From: Georgenia subflava
GTDB taxonomy: Bacteria > Actinomycetota > Actinomycetes > Actinomycetales > Actinomycetaceae
Assembly (NCBI RefSeq): GCF_009193155.1
Contig: NZ_VUKD01000003.1
Span: 186,001-250,000 of the forward strand
Length of the DNA stretch: 64,000 nucleotides
Direction of reading: 5' to 3'
Positions 1 through 9,288 of the stretch are shown piece after piece. A model generated the notes under the pieces. The model had not been told where the DNA came from and made no database searches. It worked only from the letters and a program-made list of their open reading frames with translations. The translations under genes were made by a program, and so were the position numbers. Numbering within the stretch: position 1 is the stretch's first letter; each line of letters starts with the position of its first letter.

Positions 1-357
1 GTCTCCTTCGGCTTCAAGTACGGCCTGCCGCTCGACGCCGACCACGTCGTGGACGTGCGCTTCCTGACCAACCCCTACTGGGTGACCGAGCTGCGCCACC
101 TCACCGGCCGCGACGAGCAGGTGCGCGACTACGTCCTCGGCCTCGAGGGGGCCGAGGAGTTCGCCGACCGCTACGTCGACGCCATCGCCCCCGTGCTGGA
201 CGGCTACATCAACGAGCTCAAGCCCTTCGTGACCATCGCGGTGGGCTGCACCGGCGGCAAGCACCGCTCCGTGGCGATGACGGAGGCGATCGCCGAGCGG
301 CTGCGCGACCGCGGCCAGTCGGTGCGCACCCTGCACCGGGACCTGGGGCGCGAATGA
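1..357 (+). CDS. rapZ: RNase adapter / nucleotide-binding protein RapZ, 3' part
   Basis: The first base is already in frame; 118 residues of the C-terminal domain remain and the 5' end lies outside the window. The visible stretch [20 protein letters not shown], then NPYW, the LRHLTGRD helix and [20 protein letters not shown] match the conserved RapZ/YvcJ C-terminal domain, in which the [10 protein letters not shown] loop binds ligand. The N-terminal P-loop domain is not visible. In actinobacteria rapZ is followed by yvcK and whiA, as here, and the stop overlaps the yvcK start by ATGA. The family binds a nucleotide-sugar and RNA in enterobacteria; the substrate in actinobacteria is not known from sequence. 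Confidence 0.93.
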   Translation, partial: VSFGFKYGLPLDADHVVDVRFLTNPYWVTELRHLTGRDEQVRDYVLGLEGAEEFADRYVDAIAPVLDGYINELKPFVTIAVGCTGGKHRSVAMTEAIAERLRDRGQSVRTLHRDLGRE

Positions 358-1382
358 GCGTCCTCGACCCGGGAGGCGTCCCCGACCGCGGCACGGGCCT
401 GCAGCCCGGCGCGCGCGGGCCCGCCGTGGCCGCGCTCGGCGGTGGGCACGGCCTCGCCGCGACCCTGGGGGCGCTGCGCCACATCTCGCAGAACCTCACC
501 GCGGTGGTGACGGTCGCAGACGACGGCGGATCGTCCGGCCGCCTGCGCCACGAGCTGAGTGTGCTCCCGCCGGGGGACCTGCGCATGGCGCTGTCCGCGC
601 TGTGCGACGACGGCGAGTGGGGCCTGACCTGGCGCGACGTGCTCCAGCACCGCTTCGTCTCCGAGGGGCCGCTGAACAACCACGCCGTCGGCAACCTGCT
701 CATCGTCGCGCTCTGGGAGCTCCTCGGCAACGAGGTCGCCGGGCTCGACCTCGTCGGCCGGCTGCTCGGCGTGCGCGGACGCGTGCTGCCGATGGCCGCG
801 GTCCCGCTGGAGATCGAGGCCGACGTGTGCTCCGACGGCGTCGTGCGCACCGTGCGCGGCCAGGCCAACGTCGCCGTCTCCGAGGGGCGGGTCGAGCACG
901 TGCGGCTCGTGCCCGAGGACCCGCCCGCGTGCCCCGAGGCGCTCGAGGCCGTGCGGGCCGCGGACTGGGTCGTCCTCGGCCCCGGCTCCTGGTACACCTC
1001 CGTGATTCCGCACCTGCTCGTGCCCGAGCTCTACCGCGCGCTCCACGAGACGACGGCGCACCGCGCCCTGACCATCAACCTCACCGCCCAGGTGGGGGAG
1101 ACCAGCGGCATGACCGCCGCCGACCACGTGCGCAGCCTCCACGAGCACGCCCCCGACCTGCGGCTGGACGTCATCCTCGCCGACCCCACCGCCGTCGAGG
1201 ACATCGACGACCTCACCGACGCGGCCTCCGGGTGCGGCGCCCGGGTGCTGCTGCGCCAGATCGGCGGCGGGGACGCCCGCGACCGGCACGACCCCCTCCG
1301 GCTGGCGGCGGCCTACCGGGACGCCTTCGAGGGCGTCCTGGGCGACGTCGCGCCGGGCGCGGGAGGAACGTCGGCGCGATGA
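354..1382 (+). CDS. yvcK: Gluconeogenesis factor YvcK (CofD-like)
   Basis: 342 aa. The N-terminal part carries [18 protein letters not shown] and the [14 protein letters not shown] signature of the YvcK/CofD fold, which binds UDP-sugars. [31 protein letters not shown] and the [18 protein letters not shown] segment complete the family pattern. YvcK homologues are needed for growth on gluconeogenic carbon sources and for normal cell-wall synthesis; here it sits directly ahead of whiA and gap. The start ATG overlaps the rapZ stop (ATGA) and the stop overlaps the whiA start (ATGA), so the three are probably translationally coupled. Confidence 0.93.
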   Translation: MSVLDPGGVPDRGTGLQPGARGPAVAALGGGHGLAATLGALRHISQNLTAVVTVADDGGSSGRLRHELSVLPPGDLRMALSALCDDGEWGLTWRDVLQHRFVSEGPLNNHAVGNLLIVALWELLGNEVAGLDLVGRLLGVRGRVLPMAAVPLEIEADVCSDGVVRTVRGQANVAVSEGRVEHVRLVPEDPPACPEALEAVRAADWVVLGPGSWYTSVIPHLLVPELYRALHETTAHRALTINLTAQVGETSGMTAADHVRSLHEHAPDLRLDVILADPTAVEDIDDLTDAASGCGARVLLRQIGGGDARDRHDPLRLAAAYRDAFEGVLGDVAPGAGGTSAR

Positions 1383-2380
1383 GTGCGAAGATGACCGGCA
1401 TGTCGTTGACCTCCGCCGTGAAGGATGAGCTCGCCCGTCTCCGGGTGGACAAGGTGTCGGCCCGCAAGGCGGAGGTGGCCGCGACGCTGCGGTTCGCCGG
1501 TGGCCTGCACATCATCTCGGGCCGCATCGTGGTCGAGGCCGAGCTCGACGCCGGCATCGCCGCCCGCCGGCTGCGCCAGACCATGCAGGAGGTCTACGGG
1601 CACTCCTCCGACATCATCGTCGTCTCCGGCGGCGGGCTGCGCCGCGGCAACCGCTACGTCGTCCGCGTCGTCAAGGACGGCGAGTCCCTCGCCCGGCAGA
1701 CCGGGCTGCTCGACAACCGGGGCCGCCCGGTGCGGGGCCTGCCGCCGCAGGTCGTCTCCGCCGGCGTCGCCGAGGCCACCGCAGCGTGGCGCGGCGCCTT
1801 CCTCGCGCACGGCTCGCTCACCGAGCCGGGCCGCTCCAGCTCCCTCGAGGTGACCTGCCCCGGCCCCGAGGCCGCGCTCGCCCTGGTCGGCGCCGCCCGC
1901 CGCATGAACGTCGCCGCCAAGGCCCGCGAGGTCCGCGGCATCGACCGCGTCGTCATCCGCGACGGTGACGCCATCTCGGCGATGCTCACCCGCATGGGCG
2001 CCCACGACGCCGTGCTCGTGTGGGAGGAGCGGCGGATGCGCCGCGAGGTCCGCGGTACGGCCAACCGGCTCGCCAACTTCGACGACGCGAACCTGCGTCG
2101 CTCCGCGCGCGCCGCGGTGGCCGCCGGCGCCCGGGTCGAGCGGGCCTTCGAGATCCTCGGCGACGAGGTGCCCGAGCACCTGATCCAGGCCGGGCGGCTG
2201 CGCCTCGAGCACAAGCAGGCGAGCCTGGAGGAGCTCGGTCAGCTCTCCACGCCGCCGCTGACCAAGGACGCCGTCGCGGGACGCATCCGGCGCCTCCTCG
2301 CGATGGCCGACAAGCGCGCCCACGAGCAGGGGATCCCGGACACGGAGGCCATCCTGACCCCCGACATGCTGGACCTGTGA
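1379..2380 (+). CDS. whiA: DNA-binding protein WhiA (sporulation/cell-division regulator)
   Basis: 333 aa from the ATG at 1379; a second in-frame ATG at 1400 gives [14 protein letters not shown], the usual family N-terminus (326 aa), and may be the real start. Two LAGLIDADG-like modules are visible ([20 protein letters not shown] and [20 protein letters not shown]). The C-terminal region, [20 protein letters not shown] plus [13 protein letters not shown], is the WhiA helix-turn-helix that binds DNA. WhiA cooperates with WhiB in Streptomyces and influences cell division more widely. It closes the rapZ-yvcK-whiA group. Confidence 0.95.
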   Translation: MSAKMTGMSLTSAVKDELARLRVDKVSARKAEVAATLRFAGGLHIISGRIVVEAELDAGIAARRLRQTMQEVYGHSSDIIVVSGGGLRRGNRYVVRVVKDGESLARQTGLLDNRGRPVRGLPPQVVSAGVAEATAAWRGAFLAHGSLTEPGRSSSLEVTCPGPEAALALVGAARRMNVAAKAREVRGIDRVVIRDGDAISAMLTRMGAHDAVLVWEERRMRREVRGTANRLANFDDANLRRSARAAVAAGARVERAFEILGDEVPEHLIQAGRLRLEHKQASLEELGQLSTPPLTKDAVAGRIRRLLAMADKRAHEQGIPDTEAILTPDMLDL

Positions 2381-2397
2381 CCAAGCCCTAACCTCGT

Positions 2398-2413
2398 TGT
2401 GAGAGCACTCACA
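2398..2413. promoter_or_regulatory. CRP/GlxR-type operator upstream of gap
   Basis: TGTGAGAGCACTCACA is a perfect match to the TGTGA-N6-TCACA consensus of CRP-family regulators (CRP, actinobacterial GlxR). It lies between the whiA stop and gap, about 185 nt before the gap start. A 12-bp palindrome GGACCATGGTCC (2427-2438) and a weak promoter candidate (TTGGGT at 2439-2444, TAAACT at 2464-2469, 19-nt spacer) follow. If that promoter is real, the operator sits just upstream of its -35. No CRP gene is in the window. The match is seen directly; binding is inferred. Confidence 0.6.
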
Positions 2414-2549
2414 GATGGGGCCCCGCGGACCATGGTCCTTGGGTGGTTTGTCCCAGCGGTGGGTAAACTCGGCAGTGCTGGTCGGGCAGGTCCCCGCCGC
2501 GCACCGCGCGCGGACCGACCCGGTCAGGAGCACCCTTTAGCGGTGCTGA

Positions 2550-3605
<1,056 letters not shown>

Positions 3606-3627
3606 CCGGCTGACCGCCAGACCCCGA

Positions 3628-3673
3628 CGGACGTCCGCGTGCGCAGCTCCTGGCTCGTGCACGCGGACGTCCG
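3628..3673 (+). terminator. Strong hairpin between gap and pgk
   Basis: A perfect 15-bp inverted repeat: CGGACGTCCGCGTGC at 3628-3642 pairs with GCACGCGGACGTCCG at 3659-3673 across a 16-nt loop. There is no T-run. It ends about 15 nt before the pgk ribosome binding site (GAGGAGA, 3688-3694). It could be a partial terminator, an RNA-processing stabiliser at the 3' end of gap mRNA, or an attenuator setting the gap:pgk ratio. Confidence 0.45.
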
Positions 3674-3697
3674 CCTGTGAGCACACCGAGGAGAACC

Positions 3698-4888
3698 ATG
3701 AAGACCATCGAGGACCTGGGCGACCTGCGCGGCAAGCGCGTGCTCGTCCGCTCCGACTTCAACGTCCCGCTCGACGGGACGACGATCACCGACGACGGCC
3801 GGATCCGAGCCGCGCTGCCCACCCTGCAGATGCTCGTCGCCGCCGGCGCGCGCGTCATCGTCACCGCGCACCTGGGCCGGCCCAAGGGCACCCCGGACGA
3901 GAAGTACTCCCTCGCCCCGGTGGCCGACCGCCTGGGCGAGCTGCTCGGCGCGAAGGTCACCCTCGCCAAGGACACCGTCGGCGAGGACGCCAAGGCCGTG
4001 GTCGCGGACCTGTCCGACGGCGAGATCGCCCTCCTGGAGAACATCCGGTTCGACGCCCGCGAGACCTCCAAGGACGACGCCGAGCGCGGCGCGCTGGCCG
4101 ACGAGCTGGCCGCGCTGGCCGACGCCTATGTCTCCGACGGCTTCGGCGTCGTCCACCGCAAGCAGGCCTCGGTCTACGACGTCGCCGAGCGGCTCCCGCA
4201 CGCCGCAGGCAAGCTCGTCCTGAAGGAGATCGAGTCCCTGCGCCGCGCGACCGAGGACCCCGAGCGTCCCTACGTCGTCGTGCTCGGCGGCTCCAAGGTC
4301 TCCGACAAGCTCGGCGTCATCGCCAACCTCCTCGGCAAGGCCGACCGCCTGCTCATCGGCGGCGGCATGGTGTTCACCTTCCTGGCCGCCAAGGGCCTCG
4401 AGGTCGGCTCCTCGCTCCTCGAGGAGGACCAGCTCGACACCGTCCGCGGCTACCTCGACGAGGCCGAGGCCAAGGGCGTCGAGATCGTCCTGCCCACGGA
4501 CATCGTGGTGGCGCCGGAGTTCAAGGCCGAGGCGCCGGCCACCGTGGTGGCCGCCGACGCCATCCCCGCCGACCAGATGGGCCTGGACATCGGCCCGGAG
4601 TCCCAGCAGGCCTTCGCGGCGAAGATCGCCGACGCCAAGACCGTGGTGTGGAACGGCCCGATGGGCGTGTTCGAGTTCGAGGCGTTCGCGGCCGGCACCA
4701 AGGCCGTCGCCCAGGCGATGTCCGACGCCGACGGGTTCACCATCGTCGGCGGGGGCGACTCCGCCGCGGCCGTGCGCACGCTGGGCTTCGACGAGGCCAC
4801 CTTCTCCCACATCTCCACCGGCGGCGGCGCGTCGTTGGAGTACCTCGAGGGCAAGACCCTCCCCGGCATCGCCGTCCTGGAGGACTGA
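3698..4888 (+). CDS. pgk: Phosphoglycerate kinase
   Basis: 396 aa, the normal length. It transfers phosphate from 1,3-bisphosphoglycerate to ADP. The ATG at 3698 is chosen because GAGGAGA stands 3 nt upstream; a GTG 21 nt earlier has no such site. [14 protein letters not shown] is the PGK signature near the N-terminus, followed by [17 protein letters not shown]-type ([13 protein letters not shown]), [12 protein letters not shown] and the nucleotide loop [10 protein letters not shown]. The C-terminal [13 protein letters not shown] and [14 protein letters not shown] are intact. It lies 1 nt ahead of tpiA. Confidence 0.97.
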   Translation: MKTIEDLGDLRGKRVLVRSDFNVPLDGTTITDDGRIRAALPTLQMLVAAGARVIVTAHLGRPKGTPDEKYSLAPVADRLGELLGAKVTLAKDTVGEDAKAVVADLSDGEIALLENIRFDARETSKDDAERGALADELAALADAYVSDGFGVVHRKQASVYDVAERLPHAAGKLVLKEIESLRRATEDPERPYVVVLGGSKVSDKLGVIANLLGKADRLLIGGGMVFTFLAAKGLEVGSSLLEEDQLDTVRGYLDEAEAKGVEIVLPTDIVVAPEFKAEAPATVVAADAIPADQMGLDIGPESQQAFAAKIADAKTVVWNGPMGVFEFEAFAAGTKAVAQAMSDADGFTIVGGGDSAAAVRTLGFDEATFSHISTGGGASLEYLEGKTLPGIAVLED

Positions 4889-4889
4889 C

Positions 4890-5684
4890 ATGGCAGACCG
4901 CACCCCGCTGATGGCGGGCAACTGGAAGATGAACCTCGACCACCACGAGGCCATCGCGCTGGTCCAGAAGCTCGCGTGGACGCTGAAGGACGCCAAGCAC
5001 GACTACGCCTCCGTCGAAGTCGTCGTCGTGCCGCCGTTCACCGACCTCAGGTCGGTCCAGACCCTGGTCGACGGCGACAAGCTCGACATCCGCTACGGCG
5101 CCCAGGACGTCTCCGCGCACGCCGCCGGCGCGCGCACCGGGGAGATCTCCGCCGCCATGCTGGCCAAGCTGGGCGTGAGCTACGCCGTCGTCGGCCACTC
5201 GGAGCGGCGCGAGTACCACGGCGAGTCCGACGTGCTCGTCGGCGCCAAGGCCAAGGCCGCGCTGGGCGCGGGCATCACGCCGATCGTGTGCGTGGGTGAG
5301 GGGCTGGACGTGCGCCAGGCCGGCGAGCAGGTGACGTACTGCCTCGCGCAGCTCGACGGCGTCTACGCGGAGCTCTCCGCCGAGGAGGCGGCGAAGACCG
5401 TCGTCGCGTACGAGCCCGTGTGGGCCATCGGCACCGGTGAGGTCGCGACCCCGGAGGACGCCCAGGAGGTCTGCCAGGCGGTCCGCGCCCGGCTCGCCGA
5501 GCGGTACGACCAGAGCGTCGCGGACGCCGTGCGCGTGCTCTACGGCGGTTCCGTGAAGTCCTCCAACGTTGCCTCGATCATGGCCAAGGAGGACGTCGAC
5601 GGCGCGCTCGTGGGTGGCGCCAGCCTCAAGGCCGAGGAGTTCGCGGCCATCGTGCGCTACCAGGACCACCAGGTCGGCCTCTGA
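4890..5684 (+). CDS. tpiA: Triosephosphate isomerase
   Basis: 264 aa, interconverting dihydroxyacetone phosphate and glyceraldehyde-3-phosphate. The N-terminal AGNWKMN holds the active-site Asn and Lys, VVGHSERR the electrophilic His, and [11 protein letters not shown] the catalytic Glu and mobile loop 6. YGGSVKSSN and [14 protein letters not shown] form the phosphate-binding end of the barrel. The start is 1 nt after the pgk stop, so translation is probably coupled. Its last codons and stop codon are echoed twice downstream, before a very strong hairpin. Confidence 0.97.
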   Translation: MADRTPLMAGNWKMNLDHHEAIALVQKLAWTLKDAKHDYASVEVVVVPPFTDLRSVQTLVDGDKLDIRYGAQDVSAHAAGARTGEISAAMLAKLGVSYAVVGHSERREYHGESDVLVGAKAKAALGAGITPIVCVGEGLDVRQAGEQVTYCLAQLDGVYAELSAEEAAKTVVAYEPVWAIGTGEVATPEDAQEVCQAVRARLAERYDQSVADAVRVLYGGSVKSSNVASIMAKEDVDGALVGGASLKAEEFAAIVRYQDHQVGL

Positions 5685-5745
5685 CCCAGGAGCACCGGCT
5701 CGGCCTGTGACCCGGGAGCACCGGGTCGTGACGCAGGATCACCGG
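5666..5745 (+). repeat. Imperfect repeats copying the tpiA stop region
   Basis: The end of tpiA and its stop (TGACCCAGGAGCACCGG, 5682-5698) recurs as TGACCCGGGAGCACCGG at 5708-5724 and more loosely as TGACGCAGGATCACCGG at 5729-5745. The preceding codons (CGGCCT) are also copied once. The second copy contains CCCGG-GAGCA-CCGGG, able to form a small hairpin. Confidence 0.7.
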
Positions 5746-5774
5746 GCCGCGCTGTAACCCCTGGCCCGCCGTGC

Positions 5775-5807
5775 CGTGTGCCGCCGTCGCTCCGACGGCG
5801 GCACACG
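5775..5807 (+). terminator. Terminator-like hairpin after tpiA
   Basis: A perfect 15-bp stem with a 3-nt loop: CGTGTGCCGCCGTCG at 5775-5789 and CGACGGCGGCACACG at 5793-5807. No U-tract follows, which is common for actinobacterial intrinsic terminators. It closes the gap-pgk-tpiA unit; its 3' arm runs into the 14-bp repeat array. Confidence 0.65.
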
Positions 5808-5858
5808 CGTGTCGGCACACGCGTGTCGGCACACGCGTGTCGGCACACGCGTGTCGGC
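5803..5858. repeat. Four tandem copies of a 14-bp palindromic unit
   Basis: ACACGCGTGTCGGC is repeated perfectly four times (5803, 5817, 5831, 5845). Each unit contains the 10-bp palindrome ACACGCGTGT. The array sits between the tpiA hairpin and secG, 111 nt before the secG start, and could be a multi-site operator or a replication-slippage product. Confidence 0.85.
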
Positions 5859-5968
5859 ACGGATGCGACCGGCCCGGGCGGGTTACGGACCTGAGGACGG
5901 TCGGGATCGCTTATCCTTGTCGGGGCGCCGCGGCGCCGGCACAGCTCGAGACGACGAACGGACTTCCC

Positions 5969-6214
5969 TTGGACGCACTGCGGATCGCACTCCAGGTGCT
6001 GCTGATCCTGACCAGCTTCTTCCTGATCCTGACCATCCTCATGCACAAGGGCAAGGGTGGCGGTCTGTCCGACATGTTCGGCGGAGGGATCTCCAGCTCG
6101 GTCGGGTCCTCGGGAGTCGCCGAGCGCAACCTCAACCGGATCACCGTCGCGGTCGCCATCGTGTGGGGCGTCACCGTCGCGCTGATCGGGCTGATCCAGA
6201 AGTTCGAGTTCTGA
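5969..6214 (+). CDS. secG: Preprotein translocase subunit SecG
   Basis: 81 aa from a TTG at 5969. The first helix (ALRIALQVLLILTSFFLILTI-like, residues 3-23), the cytosolic loop HKGKGGGLSDMFGGG with SSSVGSSGVAERNL, and a second helix (VAVAIVWGVTVALIGLI) are typical of SecG, a two-helix accessory of the SecYEG channel in the membrane. An in-frame ATG at 5771 would add about 66 residues translated from the repeat array and is unlikely. The position after tpiA is conserved in many actinobacteria. No strong ribosome binding site is visible, so the exact start is uncertain. Confidence 0.9.
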   Translation: MDALRIALQVLLILTSFFLILTILMHKGKGGGLSDMFGGGISSSVGSSGVAERNLNRITVAVAIVWGVTVALIGLIQKFEF

Positions 6215-6224
6215 GGAGATCGTC

Positions 6225-6572
6225 GTGGCTGGTGGAAGTGCGATCCGCGGCTCGCGCGTCGGTGCGGGCCCCATGGGCGAGGCCGAGCGCGGGGAGGCCG
6301 CACCCAGGGTCTGGGTGAGCTACTGGTGCTCCCAGGGGCACGAGGTACGTCCGAGCTTCGCAAAGGAGCCGGACATCGTCATCCCGGAGACCTGGGACTG
6401 CCCCCGGTGCGGGATGCCCGCCGGGCAGGACCGGGAGAACCCGCCGCTGCCCCCCAAGAACGAGCCGTACAAGACCCACCTGGCCTACGTGAAGGAGCGC
6501 CGCTCCGACGAGGACGGTGCCGCCCTCCTCGACGAGGCGCTGGCCGCGCTGCGCGAGCGCCGCGGCGGCTGA
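6225..6572 (+). CDS. rbpA: RNA polymerase-binding protein RbpA
   Basis: 115 aa from a GTG with GAGGAG (6213-6218) upstream. RbpA is an actinobacterial transcription activator that binds RNA polymerase and group I/II sigma factors and stabilises the open complex. The N-terminal tail MAGGSAIRGSRVGAGPMGE is followed by the core WVSYWCSQGHEVRPSFA and CPRCGMPAG, in which one Cys pattern of the zinc site is kept. The basic linker and the sigma-interaction helix (DEALAALRERR) close the protein. It lies 10 nt after secG. Confidence 0.95.
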   Translation: MAGGSAIRGSRVGAGPMGEAERGEAAPRVWVSYWCSQGHEVRPSFAKEPDIVIPETWDCPRCGMPAGQDRENPPLPPKNEPYKTHLAYVKERRSDEDGAALLDEALAALRERRGG

Positions 6573-6643
6573 CTGCCCAGCGGTCAGACCCGACCGAGGC
6601 TGCGCACCACCACCACGCTCGCCACGCACCTCGCACCGCCGAC

Positions 6644-6772
6644 TGACACGTTCGGCACCGTCCGAGCGCCGTGTGGGCGACGCTTTCGTGTCACTGGGCG
6701 CTAGCGGGCGTCGCGTGACACTTTTGGCACCGTCGGAGTGGCGTACGGGGGACCGGTACGTGTCACTCGGCG
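6644..6772. repeat. Two-copy 72-bp-period repeat with inverted ends
   Basis: Units at 6644-6700 and 6716-6772 share TGACACxTTxGGCACCGTCx at the left (20 of 23 bases) and CGTGTCACTxGGCG at the right, with a constant 43-nt offset. Within each unit TGACAC faces GTGTCA, so each can fold. The pair fills the 237-nt gap between convergent rbpA and opcA and is probably a bidirectional termination region. Confidence 0.75.
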
Positions 6773-6809
6773 ATGAAAGCGCGAGCGAAGGTGCTCCGTC
6801 CCCGGGTTG

Positions 6810-7733
6810 TCAGGCCTGGGAGAGCTCGCGCAGCCCCTTGGTCAGGACCCGGCCATAGGTGACGTCGGGGTCGAGCCGGCGCAGCTCCTCGATGAGCGTG
6901 TTCTCCGTGCTGCGCTTGGGCAGGTTGAGCCGCTGGTCCGGCCGGCCGGGGCGGGAGAGCACCGCCACCGTGGACCCCTCCGGCCGGGTGATGCTCACCG
7001 GTCCCGAGGCGCGCTCGAGCACGACCTTGCTGATCGCGTCGTGGCCCTCGTTGACGACGGTGGCGGGCACACCGAGGCTCACCCGCAGCCAGGCGGCGAG
7101 CAGGTCCACCGAGGGGTGCTCGGCGGACCCCGACACCTGGGCCGAGAGCACCGGCTCCTGCGGCGGCTCGTCCAGCGCCGCGGCGAGCATGCCGCGCCAG
7201 AGGGTCAGCCCTCCCCAGGCGAGGTCGGTGTCGCCGGCGGCGTAGCCGTCGGCCAGGACGTGCAAGGTGGCGACGGGGTCCTCGCAGCGGATCGCCTCGG
7301 TGATCCGCCGCTGGGCCATCGCGCCGATCGGGTCCTCGGACGGGCTCGCCGGCGGCTGGCTCGGCCACCACGCCACGGTCGGGGCGTCGGGCAGGAGCAG
7401 CGGGGTGACCAGGGTGTCCGGGTTGGCGCCGGCGCCGCCACGCGGACGGAGCACGACCACCTCGGAGGCCCCGGCGTCACCGCCGACGCGGATCTCCGCG
7501 TCCAGGCCCGCCGGTGCGGCGTCGTCGTCGGGCAGGACCACGATGACCCGCATGGGGTGCTCGTGGGAGGCGCCGTTCGCCGTGCGGATGGCCCGCTCGG
7601 CGGTGGCGTCGTCGTCCGGCCGGATGATCAGGGTGAGGACGCGACCCAGGGCGACGGCGCCGCCCTCGTCGCGCAGGGAGACCATGCGGGCGCCGACGTC
7701 CGCGGAGGTCGTGGAACGCATCGTGACGATCAT
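6810..7733 (-). CDS. opcA: Glucose-6-phosphate dehydrogenase assembly protein OpcA
   Basis: 307 aa. OpcA is found in cyanobacteria and actinobacteria, where it promotes assembly or activity of G6PDH. Family features are RVLTLIIRP near the N-terminus, TLVTPLLLPDAPTVAWWP (about residues 108-125) and a C-terminal region with GRVLTKGLREL. The start has AAGGAGC 6 nt upstream. It is the last gene of tkt-tal-pgi-zwf-opcA, 25 nt after zwf. Many actinobacteria have pgl (6-phosphogluconolactonase) next; it is absent here. Confidence 0.93.
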   Translation of the reverse strand: MIVTMRSTTSADVGARMVSLRDEGGAVALGRVLTLIIRPDDDATAERAIRTANGASHEHPMRVIVVLPDDDAAPAGLDAEIRVGGDAGASEVVVLRPRGGAGANPDTLVTPLLLPDAPTVAWWPSQPPASPSEDPIGAMAQRRITEAIRCEDPVATLHVLADGYAAGDTDLAWGGLTLWRGMLAAALDEPPQEPVLSAQVSGSAEHPSVDLLAAWLRVSLGVPATVVNEGHDAISKVVLERASGPVSITRPEGSTVAVLSRPGRPDQRLNLPKRSTENTLIEELRRLDPDVTYGRVLTKGLRELSQA

Positions 7734-7758
7734 CGGTGCTCCTTCGTCGTGGTCCGGT

Positions 7759-9288
7759 TCACGGCCGGCGCCAGCTGCGCCCGTCGCGTGCCAGCATCTC
7801 GTCTGCCCCGGCCGGTCCCCAGGTGCCCGGCGCGTACTGCTCGGGCTGGCCGTTCTCGGCCCAGTGCTCCAGGATCGGGTCGAGGATCTTCCAGGACAGC
7901 TCGACCTCCTTCTGCCGCGGGAAGAGCGGCGGGTCGCCCAGCAGGACGTCGAGGATGAGCCGCTCGTAGGCCTCGGGGGAGTCCTGGGTGAAGGCGTGGC
8001 CGTAGCCGAAGTCCATGGTCACGTCCCGCACCTCCATGGCGGTGCCCGGGACCTTGGCGCCGAAGCGGATCGTCACGCCCTCGTCCGGCTGGACCCGGAA
8101 CACCAGGGCGTTGGCGCCCAGCTCCTGGGTGGCGCCGAGGTCGAACGGCAGGTGCGGGGCCCGCTTGAACACCACGGCGATCTCGGTGACGCGCCGGCCC
8201 AGGCGCTTGCCCGCACGCAGGTAGAACGGCACCCCGGCCCAGCGCCGGGTGTCGACGTCGAGCCGGACGGCGGCGTAGGACTCGGTGGCCGAGTCGGCCG
8301 GGATCCCGTCCTCCTGCAGGTAGCCGCGCACCTGGGCGCCGCCCTGCCAGCCCGCGGCGTACTGCCCCCGGGCGGTGGCGGCGTCCAGGTCCGCGGGCAG
8401 CCCGACGGCGGAGAGGACCTTCTCCTTCTCGGCGCGCAGCGCGTCGGCGTCGAAGGAGACCGGCTCCTCCATGGCGGTCAGCGCCAGGAGCTGGAGCAGG
8501 TGGTTCTGGATGACGTCGCGCGCCGCCCCGATACCGTCGTAGTAGCCGGCGCGCGAGCCGATCCCGATGGACTCCGCCATGGTGATCTGCACGTGGTCGA
8601 CGTAGTTGGCGTTCCAGATCGGCTCGAACAGCTGGTTGGCGAAGCGCAGCGCCAGGATGTTCTGGACCGTCTCCTTGCCGAGGTAGTGGTCGATCCGGAA
8701 GACCGAGTCGGGCGGGAAGACCTCGGAGACGACGGCGTCGAGCTCCTGGGCGGAGGTGAGATCGTGACCGAAGGGCTTCTCGATGACCACCCGGCGCCAG
8801 CTGTCCGGCTCCGAGCCGGACAGGCCCGAGCGGGCCAGCTGACGCAGCACCAGGGGGAAGGCGTTGGGCGGGACCGAGAGGTAGAAGGCGTGGTTGCCCC
8901 CGGTGCCGCGCTCGGCGTCGAGCTCCTGGACCGTGGTGGCCAGCCGGTCGAAGGCCTCGTCGTCGTCGAACTCGCCGCGCACGAACCGGAAGCCGGAGGC
9001 GAGCTGCTGCCACGTCCGCTCGTCGAACGGGGTGCGCGCGTTCTCGCGCACCGCGTCGTGCACCACCGCGGCGAAGTCGGCGTCGGACCAGTCGCGCCGG
9101 CCGAACCCGGTCAGCGCGAACGACGGCGGGAGCAGGCCGCGGTTGGCGAGGTCGTACACCGCCGGCATGAGCTTCTTCTTCGCCAGGTCGCCCGTGATCC
9201 CGAAGATCACGAGGGACGACGGTCCGGCGATCCGCGGGAGGCGACGGTCCAGGGGGTCGCGCAGCGGGTTGTTGTTCGTTCCGGTCAT
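7759..9288 (-). CDS. zwf: Glucose-6-phosphate 1-dehydrogenase
   Basis: 509 aa, oxidising glucose-6-phosphate with NADP+ at the entry of the pentose phosphate pathway. The ATG at 9288 overlaps the pgi stop (ATGA) and puts the coenzyme loop FGITGDLAKKKL near residue 30; a start 36 nt further upstream is possible but would lie inside pgi. The active-site motif RIDHYLGKE is at about residue 198, with EKPFGHDL before it and FYLRAGKRL later. Length is normal. Translation is probably coupled to pgi, and OpcA follows as the assembly partner. Confidence 0.96.
   Translation of the reverse strand: MTGTNNNPLRDPLDRRLPRIAGPSSLVIFGITGDLAKKKLMPAVYDLANRGLLPPSFALTGFGRRDWSDADFAAVVHDAVRENARTPFDERTWQQLASGFRFVRGEFDDDEAFDRLATTVQELDAERGTGGNHAFYLSVPPNAFPLVLRQLARSGLSGSEPDSWRRVVIEKPFGHDLTSAQELDAVVSEVFPPDSVFRIDHYLGKETVQNILALRFANQLFEPIWNANYVDHVQITMAESIGIGSRAGYYDGIGAARDVIQNHLLQLLALTAMEEPVSFDADALRAEKEKVLSAVGLPADLDAATARGQYAAGWQGGAQVRGYLQEDGIPADSATESYAAVRLDVDTRRWAGVPFYLRAGKRLGRRVTEIAVVFKRAPHLPFDLGATQELGANALVFRVQPDEGVTIRFGAKVPGTAMEVRDVTMDFGYGHAFTQDSPEAYERLILDVLLGDPPLFPRQKEVELSWKILDPILEHWAENGQPEQYAPGTWGPAGADEMLARDGRSWRRP

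Noticed and set aside
5803-5858. CRISPR-like array (also considered for the arrays at 46195, 49570 and 56792)
   Set aside because: Units are directly adjacent with no unique spacers and there are no cas genes.
5771-5968. A longer SecG starting at the ATG at 5771
   Set aside because: The added 66 residues are translated from the terminator and 14-bp repeats; the family N-terminus is right at the TTG at 5969.
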